Assembly: GCA_964413755.1 (NCBI GenBank) | Contig: CAYPTW010000030.1 | Coordinates: forward strand, 1-27,524 | Direction: 5' to 3' | From: XN24 sp964413755 | GTDB taxonomy: Bacteria > Pseudomonadota > Gammaproteobacteria > Steroidobacterales > XN24 | DNA length: 27,524 nucleotides | Shown here: positions 15,127 to 23,143 of the stretch, piece by piece | Layout: every line of letters starts with the position of its first letter | Numbering within the stretch: the first letter of the stretch is position 1 | Made by a program: the position numbers and the translations under genes | Notes under the pieces: generated by a model | Told to the model about the DNA's origin: nothing | What the model saw: only the letters and a program-made list of their open reading frames with translations | Databases searched by the model: none

Positions 15127-18100
15127 ATGAAGACCGCCTGGAAACACCTGCCGTTACCCGAGGCAGCCGGCCCGCCGTTGTCCTGGGGCCAGCTGTACGG
15201 CGCCGCGCCTGCGCTGGCGGTGGCGGAAGCGGCACGCCGGCACCCCGGACCGGTGCTGGTCCTGGCCCGCTCCCCGCGCCAGGCGGACCAGCTCGCTGCC
15301 GAGATCGCGTTCTTCGCCGGCAAGGATTGCGAGGTCCTGCTGCTGCCGGACGCCGAGACCCTGCCCTGGGACGCCTTCTCGCCTCACCCCGACATCACCT
15401 CCCGGCGCCTCGCCACCCTGGCCCGCCTGCCCGGGCTGCAGCGCGGCGTCGTGGTGGCGGCCACCCAGGGCCTGCTGCAGAGACTGCCGCCCCCGGCATG
15501 GACCGCGACCCAGGGCCTCGAGGTACGCGTCGGGGATGCGCTCGACCCCACGCTGTTGCGGCAGCAGCTGCAGGATGCCGGTTACCTGGCCGTGCCGCAG
15601 GTCAGCGAGCACGGCGAATTCGCCCTGCGCGGCTCGCTGCTGGACCTGTACCCGATGGGCAGCGAACTGCCTTTTCGCATCGACCTGTTCGACGATACCG
15701 TGGACTCGATCCGGCGCTTCGATCCCGCCACCCAGCGCTCGCTCGAGCGCATCGAGCACATCCGCCTGCTGCCGGGGCGGGAGTACCCCTTCTCCGCGGA
15801 TGCGATCCGCGCCTTCCGTGAGCGTTTTCGCGAGCGCTTTCCCGGTGATCCGTCGCGGGTCGGCCTGTATCGCGACATCGGCGAAGGGATCGCCGCGGGC
15901 GGCCTGGAGTACTACCTGCCGCTGTTCTTCGACACGCTGTCGAGCCTGCCGGACTACCTCCCGCCGGGCGCCCTGGTGGTCGAGGCCGAGCCTGCGCAGG
16001 ACGTCCTCGAGCAGGCCTGGGCCGGGGCGCTGGAACGCCACGGCCAGCTGGCCCACGACATCGAACGCCCGATCCTGGATCCGGAAGAGGTATTCCTGCC
16101 GCCCGCGGAGCTGCTCGGCCGCCTGCGGGAATTCCCCGCCATCGCCCTGGCCCCGTTCAAGCAGGCCGGCGGCGGACATGACCTCGGCACGGCCGCGCCC
16201 CCCGCACTGAAGCTGGACCCGCGCGCCGCCGAGCCGGCGCGGGCCTTGCTGGATTTCCTGCTCGGTTTCGACGGCCGCGTGCTGTTCACTGCGGAATCCC
16301 CCGGGCGGCGCGAAATGTTGCGCAGCCTGCTCGGCGGGCACGGCATCACCACCGCGTCCTGCGCCGGCTGGGATGCCTTTATCTCCGGCGCTGAGACGCA
16401 CAGCCTGGCCATCGCGCCACTGGAGAATGGCCTGTTGCTCCCGGGCGCAGGGATCGCCGTCATCGCGGAGTCCCAGCTGTTCGGCGAGCGCGTACGCCAA
16501 CGCGCCCGGCGCAAGCGCGGCGCGCGCGATCCGGAAGCCGTCATCCGGGAGCTGTCCGACCTGCGTGCGGGCGCGCCCGTGGTGCACGTGGATTATGGCG
16601 TGGGCCGCTACCTCGGCCTGGTCACCCTCGAAGTGCAGGACCGGCCGGCCGAGTTCCTCGCCCTGGAGTACGCCGGCGGCGACAAGCTCTACGTGCCGGT
16701 GCATTCGCTCGACCTCATCAGCCGCTACACGGGCGCCGCGCCCGACGCGGCGCCGTTGCATCGCCTCGGCGGCGACCAGTGGCAGAAGGCGCGGCGGCGC
16801 GCCGCGGAAAAAGTGCGCGACGTCGCTGCCGAGCTGCTGGACCTGCATGCGCGCCGCGCCGCGCGCCAGGGTCACGGCTTCGCCCTGGCCGAGCAGGACT
16901 ACGCCGGTTTCCGCGACGCCTTCCCCTTCGACGAGACGCCGGACCAGCGCGATGCCATTGAAGCGGTGATCGAGGACATGACCACGGCCCAGCCCATGGA
17001 CCGGGTCATCTGTGGCGACGTCGGCTTCGGCAAGACCGAGGTGGCGCTCCGCGCGGCATTCGTGGCGGTCCAGGACGGGCGCCAGGTGGCGATGCTGGTG
17101 CCGACCACGCTGCTCGCCCAGCAGCATTTCCAGACCTTCGCCGACCGCTTCGCCGACTGGCCCGTGCGCGTGGAGGCGCTGTCCCGCTTCCGCTCCCCCA
17201 AGGAAGTGGAGCGCGTCATGGCAGGCCTCGCCGCGGGCAATGTCGACATCGTCATCGGCACGCACAAGCTGCTGCAGCACACCGTGCGCTTCAAGAACCT
17301 CGGCCTGGTCATCATCGACGAGGAGCACCGCTTCGGCGTGCGCGACAAGGAGCGTCTCAAGGCGCTGCGCGCCGAGGTCGACGTGCTCACCCTGACGGCC
17401 ACGCCGATCCCGCGCACCATGAACATGGCCCTGGGCGGCCTGCGCGACCTGTCCATGATCACCACGCCGCCCACCGAGCGGCTCGCCGTGCAGACCTTCG
17501 TCACCGAGTGGAAGGACGACCTGGTGCGCGAAGCCTGCCTGCGCGAAATCCGGCGCGGCGGGCAGGTGTACTTCCTGCACAACGAGGTGCAGACCATCGA
17601 GGAGGCCGCGCGCAAGCTCGGCGAACTGGTGCCGGAGGCGCGCATCCGCGTAGCGCACGGACAGATGCGCGAGCGCGACCTGGAACAGGTGATGCTCGAT
17701 TTCTATCATCGTCGCTTCAACATCCTGGTCTGCACCACCATCGTCGAGAGCGGTATCGACGTGCCTACGGCCAACACCATCATCGTGCAGCGCGCCGACA
17801 AGCTCGGCCTGGCGCAGCTGCACCAGCTGCGCGGCCGCGTCGGGCGCTCGCACCACCGCGCCTATGCCTACCTCGTGACCCCGCCGCGTAACGCCATCAC
17901 GGCGGACGCCGGCAAGCGCCTGGAAGCGATCGAGTCGCTGGAGGATCTCGGCGCCGGCTTCACCCTGGCGACCCACGACCTGGAGATCCGCGGCGCCGGC
18001 GAGCTGCTGGGCGAGGAGCAGAGCGGCCAGATCCACGAGGTCGGTTTCAGCATGTACATGGAGATGCTGCAGCGCGCGGTCGAGGCGCTGCGCAGCGGCA

Positions 18101-18627
18101 AGGAGCCGGACCTGGACCGGCCGCTGGACGCAGGGGTGGAGGTCGAGCTCGGCGTGCCCGCGCTGCTGCCGGACGACTACGTTCCGGACGTGCACCAGCG
18201 GCTGGTACTGTACAAGCGCATCGCCGGGGCGGCCGACGCAGAGGCGCTGGAAGACCTCCAGGTGGAACTCATCGATCGCTTCGGCCTGTTGCCGCCGCAG
18301 GCGCACACGCTGTTTCGCGTCGCCGCGGTACGCCAGCGTGCCGCGCGCCTCGGCATCCGCCGTATCGAGGCCAACTCCGCCGGAGGCAGTTTCCTGTTCC
18401 GCCAGGACACCTGCGTGGAGCCGCTGTCCCTGATCCGCCTGATCCAGTCCGACACGCGTCGCTACCGGCTGGACGGACAGGACAAACTGCGTTTCAATCT
18501 CGACCTGTCCGATCCACAGGCACGCTTCGATGCCGTACATGCGCTGCTCGACCGCCTGGCCCCGGGGCCTGAAGCCGCCGGCGCCCAGGCATCAGCAAGC
18601 CAGGGGGCGCACAAGAATGTCCACTAG
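15127..18627 (+). CDS. mfd: Transcription-repair coupling factor
   Basis: A DNA translocase that removes RNA polymerase stalled at lesions and recruits UvrA to start nucleotide excision repair. The product has 1166 residues, the usual size. An N-terminal UvrB-homology module (about 1 to 330, with DAETLPWDAFSPHPD) is followed by the RNA-polymerase-interacting domain (from about 484, PVVHVDYGVGRYLG), then a RecG-like superfamily 2 motor with Walker A GDVGFGKT (630 to 637), DEEH box (731 to 734) and the TATPIPRT and QLHQLRGRVGRS motifs, and a C-terminal TRCF domain. ATG at 15127 gives MKTAWKHLPLP. The stop overlaps the csiV start by 11 bases, so csiV is coupled to it. Confidence 0.98.
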   Translation: MKTAWKHLPLPEAAGPPLSWGQLYGAAPALAVAEAARRHPGPVLVLARSPRQADQLAAEIAFFAGKDCEVLLLPDAETLPWDAFSPHPDITSRRLATLARLPGLQRGVVVAATQGLLQRLPPPAWTATQGLEVRVGDALDPTLLRQQLQDAGYLAVPQVSEHGEFALRGSLLDLYPMGSELPFRIDLFDDTVDSIRRFDPATQRSLERIEHIRLLPGREYPFSADAIRAFRERFRERFPGDPSRVGLYRDIGEGIAAGGLEYYLPLFFDTLSSLPDYLPPGALVVEAEPAQDVLEQAWAGALERHGQLAHDIERPILDPEEVFLPPAELLGRLREFPAIALAPFKQAGGGHDLGTAAPPALKLDPRAAEPARALLDFLLGFDGRVLFTAESPGRREMLRSLLGGHGITTASCAGWDAFISGAETHSLAIAPLENGLLLPGAGIAVIAESQLFGERVRQRARRKRGARDPEAVIRELSDLRAGAPVVHVDYGVGRYLGLVTLEVQDRPAEFLALEYAGGDKLYVPVHSLDLISRYTGAAPDAAPLHRLGGDQWQKARRRAAEKVRDVAAELLDLHARRAARQGHGFALAEQDYAGFRDAFPFDETPDQRDAIEAVIEDMTTAQPMDRVICGDVGFGKTEVALRAAFVAVQDGRQVAMLVPTTLLAQQHFQTFADRFADWPVRVEALSRFRSPKEVERVMAGLAAGNVDIVIGTHKLLQHTVRFKNLGLVIIDEEHRFGVRDKERLKALRAEVDVLTLTATPIPRTMNMALGGLRDLSMITTPPTERLAVQTFVTEWKDDLVREACLREIRRGGQVYFLHNEVQTIEEAARKLGELVPEARIRVAHGQMRERDLEQVMLDFYHRRFNILVCTTIVESGIDVPTANTIIVQRADKLGLAQLHQLRGRVGRSHHRAYAYLVTPPRNAITADAGKRLEAIESLEDLGAGFTLATHDLEIRGAGELLGEEQSGQIHEVGFSMYMEMLQRAVEALRSGKEPDLDRPLDAGVEVELGVPALLPDDYVPDVHQRLVLYKRIAGAADAEALEDLQVELIDRFGLLPPQAHTLFRVAAVRQRAARLGIRRIEANSAGGSFLFRQDTCVEPLSLIRLIQSDTRRYRLDGQDKLRFNLDLSDPQARFDAVHALLDRLAPGPEAAGAQASASQGAHKNVH

Positions 18628-19228
18628 AACCCTTGCGCCGCGGCGCACGCCTGCGCGGGCCGCGTTGGCCGCCGCCCTCCTCTGCGTCATCTCGTTGCCG
18701 GGAGTTGTATCTGCCCAGGAGAAGCCGCCGCAGTACTACCAGGTGGAGGTGGTGGTGTTCCTGCAGCCGGCGGGCATCAGCGCCGAGCGTCCGCCGCGTG
18801 AGCCGGCTCCGGCCGATTCGGCTGCAGCCGCTGAGACTCCGGAAGCGCCCGTAGAGCAACAGGGACTGCCTTCCGACTTCGCCCCGCCCCGGCTGGAGCG
18901 AACCCTGGACGCCTCGGCCCGCGCGCTGTCGCGGCGCGGCTACCAGGTCCTCTGGCACCAGGCCTGGATCCAGCCGCCGGCGCAACGCCGCGGCACCGAC
19001 CTGGCGCTGCTCGCCGCCCTCGGCCAGGGCGCAGCAACACCGGCATTGTCGGGCACCGTCAGCCTGAGCGCCGGGCGCTTCCTGCACCTCGGCATGGCAC
19101 TGGAATGGCAAGTGGACGGCAGGCCGGCCGCGCGGATGGACCAGCGTCGCCGCATTCGCCCCGAGGCCGAGCAATACTTCGACCACCCGCGCCTGGGCGT
19201 GCTGGCCGTGATCCGGCCGGTGGACTAG
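18617..19228 (+). CDS. csiV: CsiV-family periplasmic protein
   Basis: Related to CsiV, a periplasmic protein described in Vibrio cholerae as an interaction partner of the LpoA lipoprotein in cell-wall synthesis. The product has 203 residues. A signal peptide covers about residues 1 to 33 (basic start, AALLCVISLPGVV, cleavage near SAQ). Family hallmarks are YQVEVVVF at the mature N-terminus, LSRRGYQVLWHQAW in the middle, and LSAGRFLHLGMALEW with YFDHPRLGVLAVI near the end; a proline/alanine-rich linker follows the first strand. ATG at 18617 lies inside the end of mfd (11-base overlap). Its TAG shares the tetranucleotide CTAG with the stop of the convergent PAS/GGDEF gene. The mfd-csiV pairing is also present in Pseudomonas as I recall. 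Confidence 0.85.
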   Translation: MSTRTLAPRRTPARAALAAALLCVISLPGVVSAQEKPPQYYQVEVVVFLQPAGISAERPPREPAPADSAAAAETPEAPVEQQGLPSDFAPPRLERTLDASARALSRRGYQVLWHQAWIQPPAQRRGTDLALLAALGQGAATPALSGTVSLSAGRFLHLGMALEWQVDGRPAARMDQRRRIRPEAEQYFDHPRLGVLAVIRPVD

Positions 19229-20241
19229 CCCGCCGCCGGGGGCTCGTCCGCCGCTGCCGCTTCCTCGCCGGCCTCGGGCACCGCGCCGTAGTCCTGCACC
19301 ACGATGCACTCCACGCCGCTTTGCTGCGCCTCCGCCAGCGCCGCGCGGCCGTGCGCCAGACAGGCGCGCCAATCGGGTGACCGGGCCGGGTAAGCATGCA
19401 GGACCACCGCGCTCAGGCTGAGCGTGCTGACGCGCGGCGCGCGCGGATTGCGGATCGCCAGGGCCCGGACGCGCCCGCACACCTGTGCTGCATGCTGCGC
19501 GAGGATGTCCTGGGGCATGTCGACGCCGAGCGCCGCGAACACGGCCTCGTCCACCCGGCCCGAGACATCGCTCGTGCGCCGGAATGCGCCGGTGACGGCA
19601 TGCGCAACCATGCGCAGGCAGGAGTCGCCGGTAACGCCGCCAAAGGTCTCGCGGTAGATGTCGAAATAGTCCGGCGCGAACAGGAACAGGGCCAGGGGAC
19701 GGCGGTCGCGCGCACAGGAGAACCACGCCAGCTCCACGGCCAGCTCGAAGGCATGCGCCGTGTGCAGGCCGGTCAGACGGTCGATCGCGTCGCCGTCCTC
19801 CAGGCGCCGCTCGGCCTGCTCCTGGTGCCGGCCCAGCAGCATTTCCATTTCGCGCTCGGCCGAAACGTCGCGCAGGAAGGCCAGGTACCAGGCCCGGCCG
19901 GCGGCGTCGCGGCACGGCGCCAGCCGCAGGCTGCACCAGTACAGCGTGCCGTCGGGCCGGTAACAGCGCAGCAATACGCTGCCGGCAGCGCCTGCCGCGA
20001 TGGCGGCCTGTGCTTCACCCAGTCCCCGTTGCTCGCGGTCCGTGCCGCAAATCACCCACAGCGCGTTGCCGAGGAGCTCCGTGGCACCGAACCCGGTCAT
20101 CTGCTCGAAAGCCGGATTCAGCCACTCGACGGCAGCCCGCGCATCTTCGCCGGCAAGCACCGCGATGCCTTCGCCGGCATGTTCGAGCGCAGGGCCGGCC
20201 AGGCCCTCGGGCAGGACACCCGGCGGGCGCGCCCCGCTCAC
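19225..20241 (-). CDS. PAS domain protein with a degenerate GGDEF domain
   Basis: Likely sensory/signalling protein, 338 residues, cytoplasmic (no membrane segment). A PAS domain covers about residues 18 to 128 (LNPAFEQMTGFGATELLG, YRPDGTLYWCSLRLAP, FLRDVSAERE); a short coiled linker follows; the GGDEF-like domain starts at DRLTGLHTAHAFE (154 to 166) and contains APDYFDIYRETFGGVTGD (189 to 206). The active-site loop reads RVDEA (229 to 233) where GGDEF is expected, and the domain lacks an obvious RxxD inhibitory site, so diguanylate cyclase activity is doubtful; GTP binding or a protein-contact role remains possible. The start is GTG at 20241 in a GTGA overlap with the phosphorylase stop. It is the last gene of the era-to-purine-salvage series. 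Confidence 0.8.
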   Translation of the reverse strand: MSGARPPGVLPEGLAGPALEHAGEGIAVLAGEDARAAVEWLNPAFEQMTGFGATELLGNALWVICGTDREQRGLGEAQAAIAAGAAGSVLLRCYRPDGTLYWCSLRLAPCRDAAGRAWYLAFLRDVSAEREMEMLLGRHQEQAERRLEDGDAIDRLTGLHTAHAFELAVELAWFSCARDRRPLALFLFAPDYFDIYRETFGGVTGDSCLRMVAHAVTGAFRRTSDVSGRVDEAVFAALGVDMPQDILAQHAAQVCGRVRALAIRNPRAPRVSTLSLSAVVLHAYPARSPDWRACLAHGRAALAEAQQSGVECIVVQDYGAVPEAGEEAAAADEPPAAG

Positions 20242-20981
20242 GATGCCGCCCCGGCGCCCAGGGCCGCCTCGATCAGCTGGCGCGCGGCAGCCATGCCGGT
20301 CTCGACCCATTCCTCGAGCTCGGCGTGAATATCGCCGCCGCGGCCCGCCGCCCAGTTCACCACCACGGCGAGGCACGCGTAGTCGAGTTTCAGTTCGCGG
20401 GCCAGCCCGGCTTCCGGCATCCCGGTCATGCCGACGATGTCACAGCCGTCGCGCTCGAAGCGATCGATCTCGGCTGCCGTCTCCAGTCGCGGGCCCTGCG
20501 TGGCGGCGTAGGTGCCGCCGTCACGCGGCTCCACCCCGGCAGCCGCGCCGGCCCAGAGCAGCCACTCGCGCACGGTGGCGGCATAAGGCTCGGTGAAGTC
20601 GACGTGTTCGAGCGGCATGGCATCGCCATCGCAATAACTGTGTGCACGCCCCCAGCTGTAGTCGATCAACTGGTCCGGAATGACCAGCGTGCCCGGTGCA
20701 CAGTCGGCGCCGATGCCGCCGACGGCATTCACCGCAATGACCCGGCTCACCCCCGCCTGCCGCAGGGCCCATACGTTGGCGCGATAGTTGATGGCGTGCG
20801 GCGCTATGTCGTGGTCGCGCCCATGGCGGGGAAGAAAGACCACCGGCATGCCGGCGAACGTGCCGCGCAGCAGCGGTGCCGAAGGCTCGCCCCAGGGCGT
20901 GGCAGGACGCTCCTCGCGTTCGATCTCCAGCCCCTTCAGCCGGGCCAGGCCGGTGCCGCCGATGATACCCGTGGGGATCAT
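20238..20981 (-). CDS. S-methyl-5'-thioinosine phosphorylase (MTAP/PNP family)
   Basis: Cleaves the glycosidic bond of a methylthio-purine nucleoside with phosphate, salvaging the base; in Pseudomonas the orthologue prefers methylthioinosine over methylthioadenosine. The product has 247 residues. Visible family motifs are IIGGTGL (6 to 12), LPRHGRDHDIAPHAINYRAN (50 to 69), AVNAVGGIG, and GTYAATQGPRLETAAEI followed by GMTGMPEAGLARELKL. The phosphate- and ribose-binding residues lie in these. The end segment VVVNWAAG replaces the TDYD-type stretch of adenosine-specific enzymes, which supports 6-oxopurine preference. ATG at 20981 overlaps the hpt stop as ATGA. The released hypoxanthine would be the substrate of the enzyme encoded just upstream, a convincing metabolic pair. 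Confidence 0.87.
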   Translation of the reverse strand: MIPTGIIGGTGLARLKGLEIEREERPATPWGEPSAPLLRGTFAGMPVVFLPRHGRDHDIAPHAINYRANVWALRQAGVSRVIAVNAVGGIGADCAPGTLVIPDQLIDYSWGRAHSYCDGDAMPLEHVDFTEPYAATVREWLLWAGAAAGVEPRDGGTYAATQGPRLETAAEIDRFERDGCDIVGMTGMPEAGLARELKLDYACLAVVVNWAAGRGGDIHAELEEWVETGMAAARQLIEAALGAGAAS

Positions 20982-21538
20982 CCCTTATCGTCCTCCGGTG
21001 CCAGTGCATACACGCCCGGGTGCTGGCGGTGGTGCTCATGAAAGTCCATGCCGCAACCGAAAAGATAGCGGTCCTCGAGCTTCAGCCCAACGTAGTCCGC
21101 CTGCATGTTCTTGTAGCGCCGCGGGTGCTGCTTGTCGATCAGCACTGCGCTGCGTACCTGGTCGGCGCCGCGCTCGCGGCAGTCCTCGAGGATCGCGTCC
21201 AGGGTGTAACCCTCGTCGAGGATATCGTCCACCACCAGTACGCTGCGCCCCTGCAGCGACGTGCGCGGACGCGCGATCCATTCCAGCTCGGCGCTGCCCT
21301 GCGTACCGCCCCGGTAGCGGGTGGCGTGCACGTAATCGAGCTGCAGCGGGAAAGAGAGTCGTTCCACCAGCCACGCTGCCGGCAGCAGGCCGCCGATCAT
21401 TACCGCCAGCACGACCGGGTCGTGCTCGCCGAGGTCACGCCGGATCTCGGCAGCCATGGCGTCCAGCGCCCGCCTCACCCTGGCCGGGTCCGCGAGCAGT
21501 TCGGCCCGCCGCAGGATCGCATCGTAGTCTTCACGCAT
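20978..21538 (-). CDS. Hypoxanthine(-guanine) phosphoribosyltransferase
   Basis: Transfers the phosphoribosyl group of PRPP to hypoxanthine (and possibly guanine) to form IMP or GMP; cytoplasmic purine salvage. The product has 186 residues. The PRPP-binding loop VLVVDDILDEGYT (100 to 112) is diagnostic of type I phosphoribosyltransferases, and LQLDYVHATRYRGGTQG (66 to 82) plus VMIGGLLPA (47 to 55) match the gammaproteobacterial hypoxanthine-guanine subgroup. ATG at 21538 is chosen over a GTG at 21559 because GAGGA lies 7 bases upstream of it. A 54-base gap separates it from nagZ. It feeds on the base released by the phosphorylase encoded next. Confidence 0.9.
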   Translation of the reverse strand: MREDYDAILRRAELLADPARVRRALDAMAAEIRRDLGEHDPVVLAVMIGGLLPAAWLVERLSFPLQLDYVHATRYRGGTQGSAELEWIARPRTSLQGRSVLVVDDILDEGYTLDAILEDCRERGADQVRSAVLIDKQHPRRYKNMQADYVGLKLEDRYLFGCGMDFHEHHRQHPGVYALAPEDDKG

Positions 21539-21592
21539 CCCTAATTCCTCGGTCTGCACGCGGTCACGGCATGCAGTGATGTTCAGTGACCT

Positions 21593-22639
21593 TCAGTCCC
21601 CTTCCAGCACCAGCCGCGGGCGCTCGTCCTCGAACTCCCTGATCAACGCCTCGCTGCGGCGCCACTCCGGCGACGCGTGTAACTCGCCCTGCAGCGTATT
21701 CCGTCCGCGCAGGCGCGCCAGGCGCAGGTGCCCGGCGGGCTCGTACCAGTCGCCCAGGGCCTCCACTACGGCGATGGCCGCCGCCCGGTCGTTGCACACC
21801 AGCACCACGTCACAACCGGCTTCAAGCGCCAGCTTAGCGCGTTCCGCCGGCATCCCGGCAACCGCGGCTCCGGCCATGGAGAGATCGTCGGAGAATACCG
21901 CGCCCTGGAAACGCAGCCGGATCCGCAGCTCGTTGTTCAGCCACCAGCGGGAGAACCCGGCCGGCAGCCGGTCGAGCCGCGAGTACACGACATGCGCAAT
22001 CATCACGCCGCCCAACCCTTCCTCGATGAGGCGCTCGTACGGCCGCATGTCGTCGAGCAGGTCGGCATAGGGACGGCGGTCCTCCGGCAGGGCGTGGTGC
22101 GAGTCCGCTGCAACCCCGCCATGGCCGGGAAAATGCTTGCCCACGGCAGCCATGCCGGCGCGCCGCATGCCGGCGGCGAAGCGTCCCGCGAGGCGTGCCA
22201 CGATCTCCGGGTCGCGGTGGAAGGCGCGGTCGCCGATGACTTCACTCAGGCCGTAATCGAGGTCGAGCACCGGCGCGAAGCTCAGGTCGACGCCCAGCGC
22301 GCGCAGCTCCGCGGCCATCAGCCAGCCGCAGCGCTCGGCAAGTTGCAGCGCCTGCTCGGGGTCCAGGTCGTACTTGTGGCCCAGGGCGTGCATCGCCGGC
22401 AGCGGCGTGAATCCGCTGCGGAAGCGCTGCACGCGCCCGCCTTCCTGGTCCACGGCAATGACCAGCTCGGGCTGGCGCAGGGCATGGATTTCCCTGGTCA
22501 GGGCCTGCAGCTGCTGCGGCGACTCGTAGTTGCGGCTGAACAGGATCACGCCACCGACGTTGGGGTGCGCCAGCAGCTCGCGCTCCGCGGCGGTCAGCGC
22601 CGTGCCTTCGATATCCAGCATCACCGGACCCAGCGTCAT
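21593..22639 (-). CDS. nagZ: Beta-N-acetylhexosaminidase (cell-wall recycling)
   Basis: Cytoplasmic family 3 glycoside hydrolase that removes N-acetylglucosamine from imported anhydromuropeptides during peptidoglycan recycling; in species with inducible AmpC its product signals beta-lactamase induction. The product has 348 residues with no signal peptide, as expected. The family signature KHFPGHGGV (168 to 176) is followed by DSHHALP (179 to 185), the loop that carries the catalytic Asp-His pair, and the nucleophile lies in FSDDLSM (D251). VDQEGGRVQR (63 to 72) is another conserved stretch. ATG at 22639 overlaps the L,D-transpeptidase stop as ATGA. No ampR or ampC is visible. Confidence 0.96.
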   Translation of the reverse strand: MTLGPVMLDIEGTALTAAERELLAHPNVGGVILFSRNYESPQQLQALTREIHALRQPELVIAVDQEGGRVQRFRSGFTPLPAMHALGHKYDLDPEQALQLAERCGWLMAAELRALGVDLSFAPVLDLDYGLSEVIGDRAFHRDPEIVARLAGRFAAGMRRAGMAAVGKHFPGHGGVAADSHHALPEDRRPYADLLDDMRPYERLIEEGLGGVMIAHVVYSRLDRLPAGFSRWWLNNELRIRLRFQGAVFSDDLSMAGAAVAGMPAERAKLALEAGCDVVLVCNDRAAAIAVVEALGDWYEPAGHLRLARLRGRNTLQGELHASPEWRRSEALIREFEDERPRLVLEGD

Positions 22640-23136
22640 GCCACACCCCCGTCGCGGATCAGCACCTCGGTGCCGACGGGCGCCAGCTCGAACAGCTCGA
22701 TGACGTCGTCGTTGCGCATGCGGATGCAGCCGTGTGATGCCGGGACGCCCATGGGCTGGTCGTCGGGGGTGCCGTGGATGTAAATGTAGCGCCGCATGGT
22801 GTCCACCGTGCCGAGCCGGTTACGCCCCGGTTCGAGGCCGCTGAGCCAGAGGATGCGCGACAGGATCCAGTCGCGTCCAGGTTCGGCCCGGGCCAGCGCG
22901 GGCGACCACACCTCCCCCGTCGGGCGACGGCCGACCAGCACCGCGCCGCGCGGCAGGCCGGCGCCGATCCGCGCCCGCACCACGTGCCGGCCACGCGGGG
23001 TGCACCCGCTGTCGCGCGCCTCCCCGGCGCCGTTGCGTGCCGTGGAGACGCTCCACGCCAGCTGCGCACCCTGCGGGCGCAGCAGTATCAGCGACTGCGC
23101 GGCAAGGTCGACGACGATGCGCGTGGCGTCGCTCAT
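22636..23136 (-). CDS. L,D-transpeptidase catalytic-domain (YkuD) protein without a visible signal peptide
   Basis: YkuD-fold enzymes form or cleave L,D-peptide bonds in peptidoglycan using a catalytic cysteine. The product has 166 residues, essentially only the catalytic domain. The active-site stretch is complete: H121 in YIYIHGTPDD, then SHGCIRM with H135, C137 and R139. The N-terminus (MSDATRIVVDLAAQSLILL) begins with the first strand of the domain and offers no signal peptide or membrane helix, so either the enzyme acts in the cytoplasm, perhaps on recycled peptides given that nagZ is next, or export occurs by an unseen route. It begins 7 bases after the rlmD stop and overlaps nagZ by 4 bases. 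Confidence 0.9.
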   Translation of the reverse strand: MSDATRIVVDLAAQSLILLRPQGAQLAWSVSTARNGAGEARDSGCTPRGRHVVRARIGAGLPRGAVLVGRRPTGEVWSPALARAEPGRDWILSRILWLSGLEPGRNRLGTVDTMRRYIYIHGTPDDQPMGVPASHGCIRMRNDDVIELFELAPVGTEVLIRDGGVA

Positions 23137-23143
23137 CGGACGC

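Noticed and set aside
15154..18540. Very long open frame on the minus strand opposite mfd (over 1100 codons)
   Set aside because: It is the antisense shadow of mfd in high-GC DNA; its translation is rich in H, Q, R and A with no recognisable domain, while the mfd frame carries all family motifs.
21560..21600. Partly repeated CAGTGA/TTCAGT units in the gap between nagZ and the phosphoribosyltransferase
   Set aside because: The units are short and imperfect, and part of them lies next to the nagZ stop; not distinguishable from chance.
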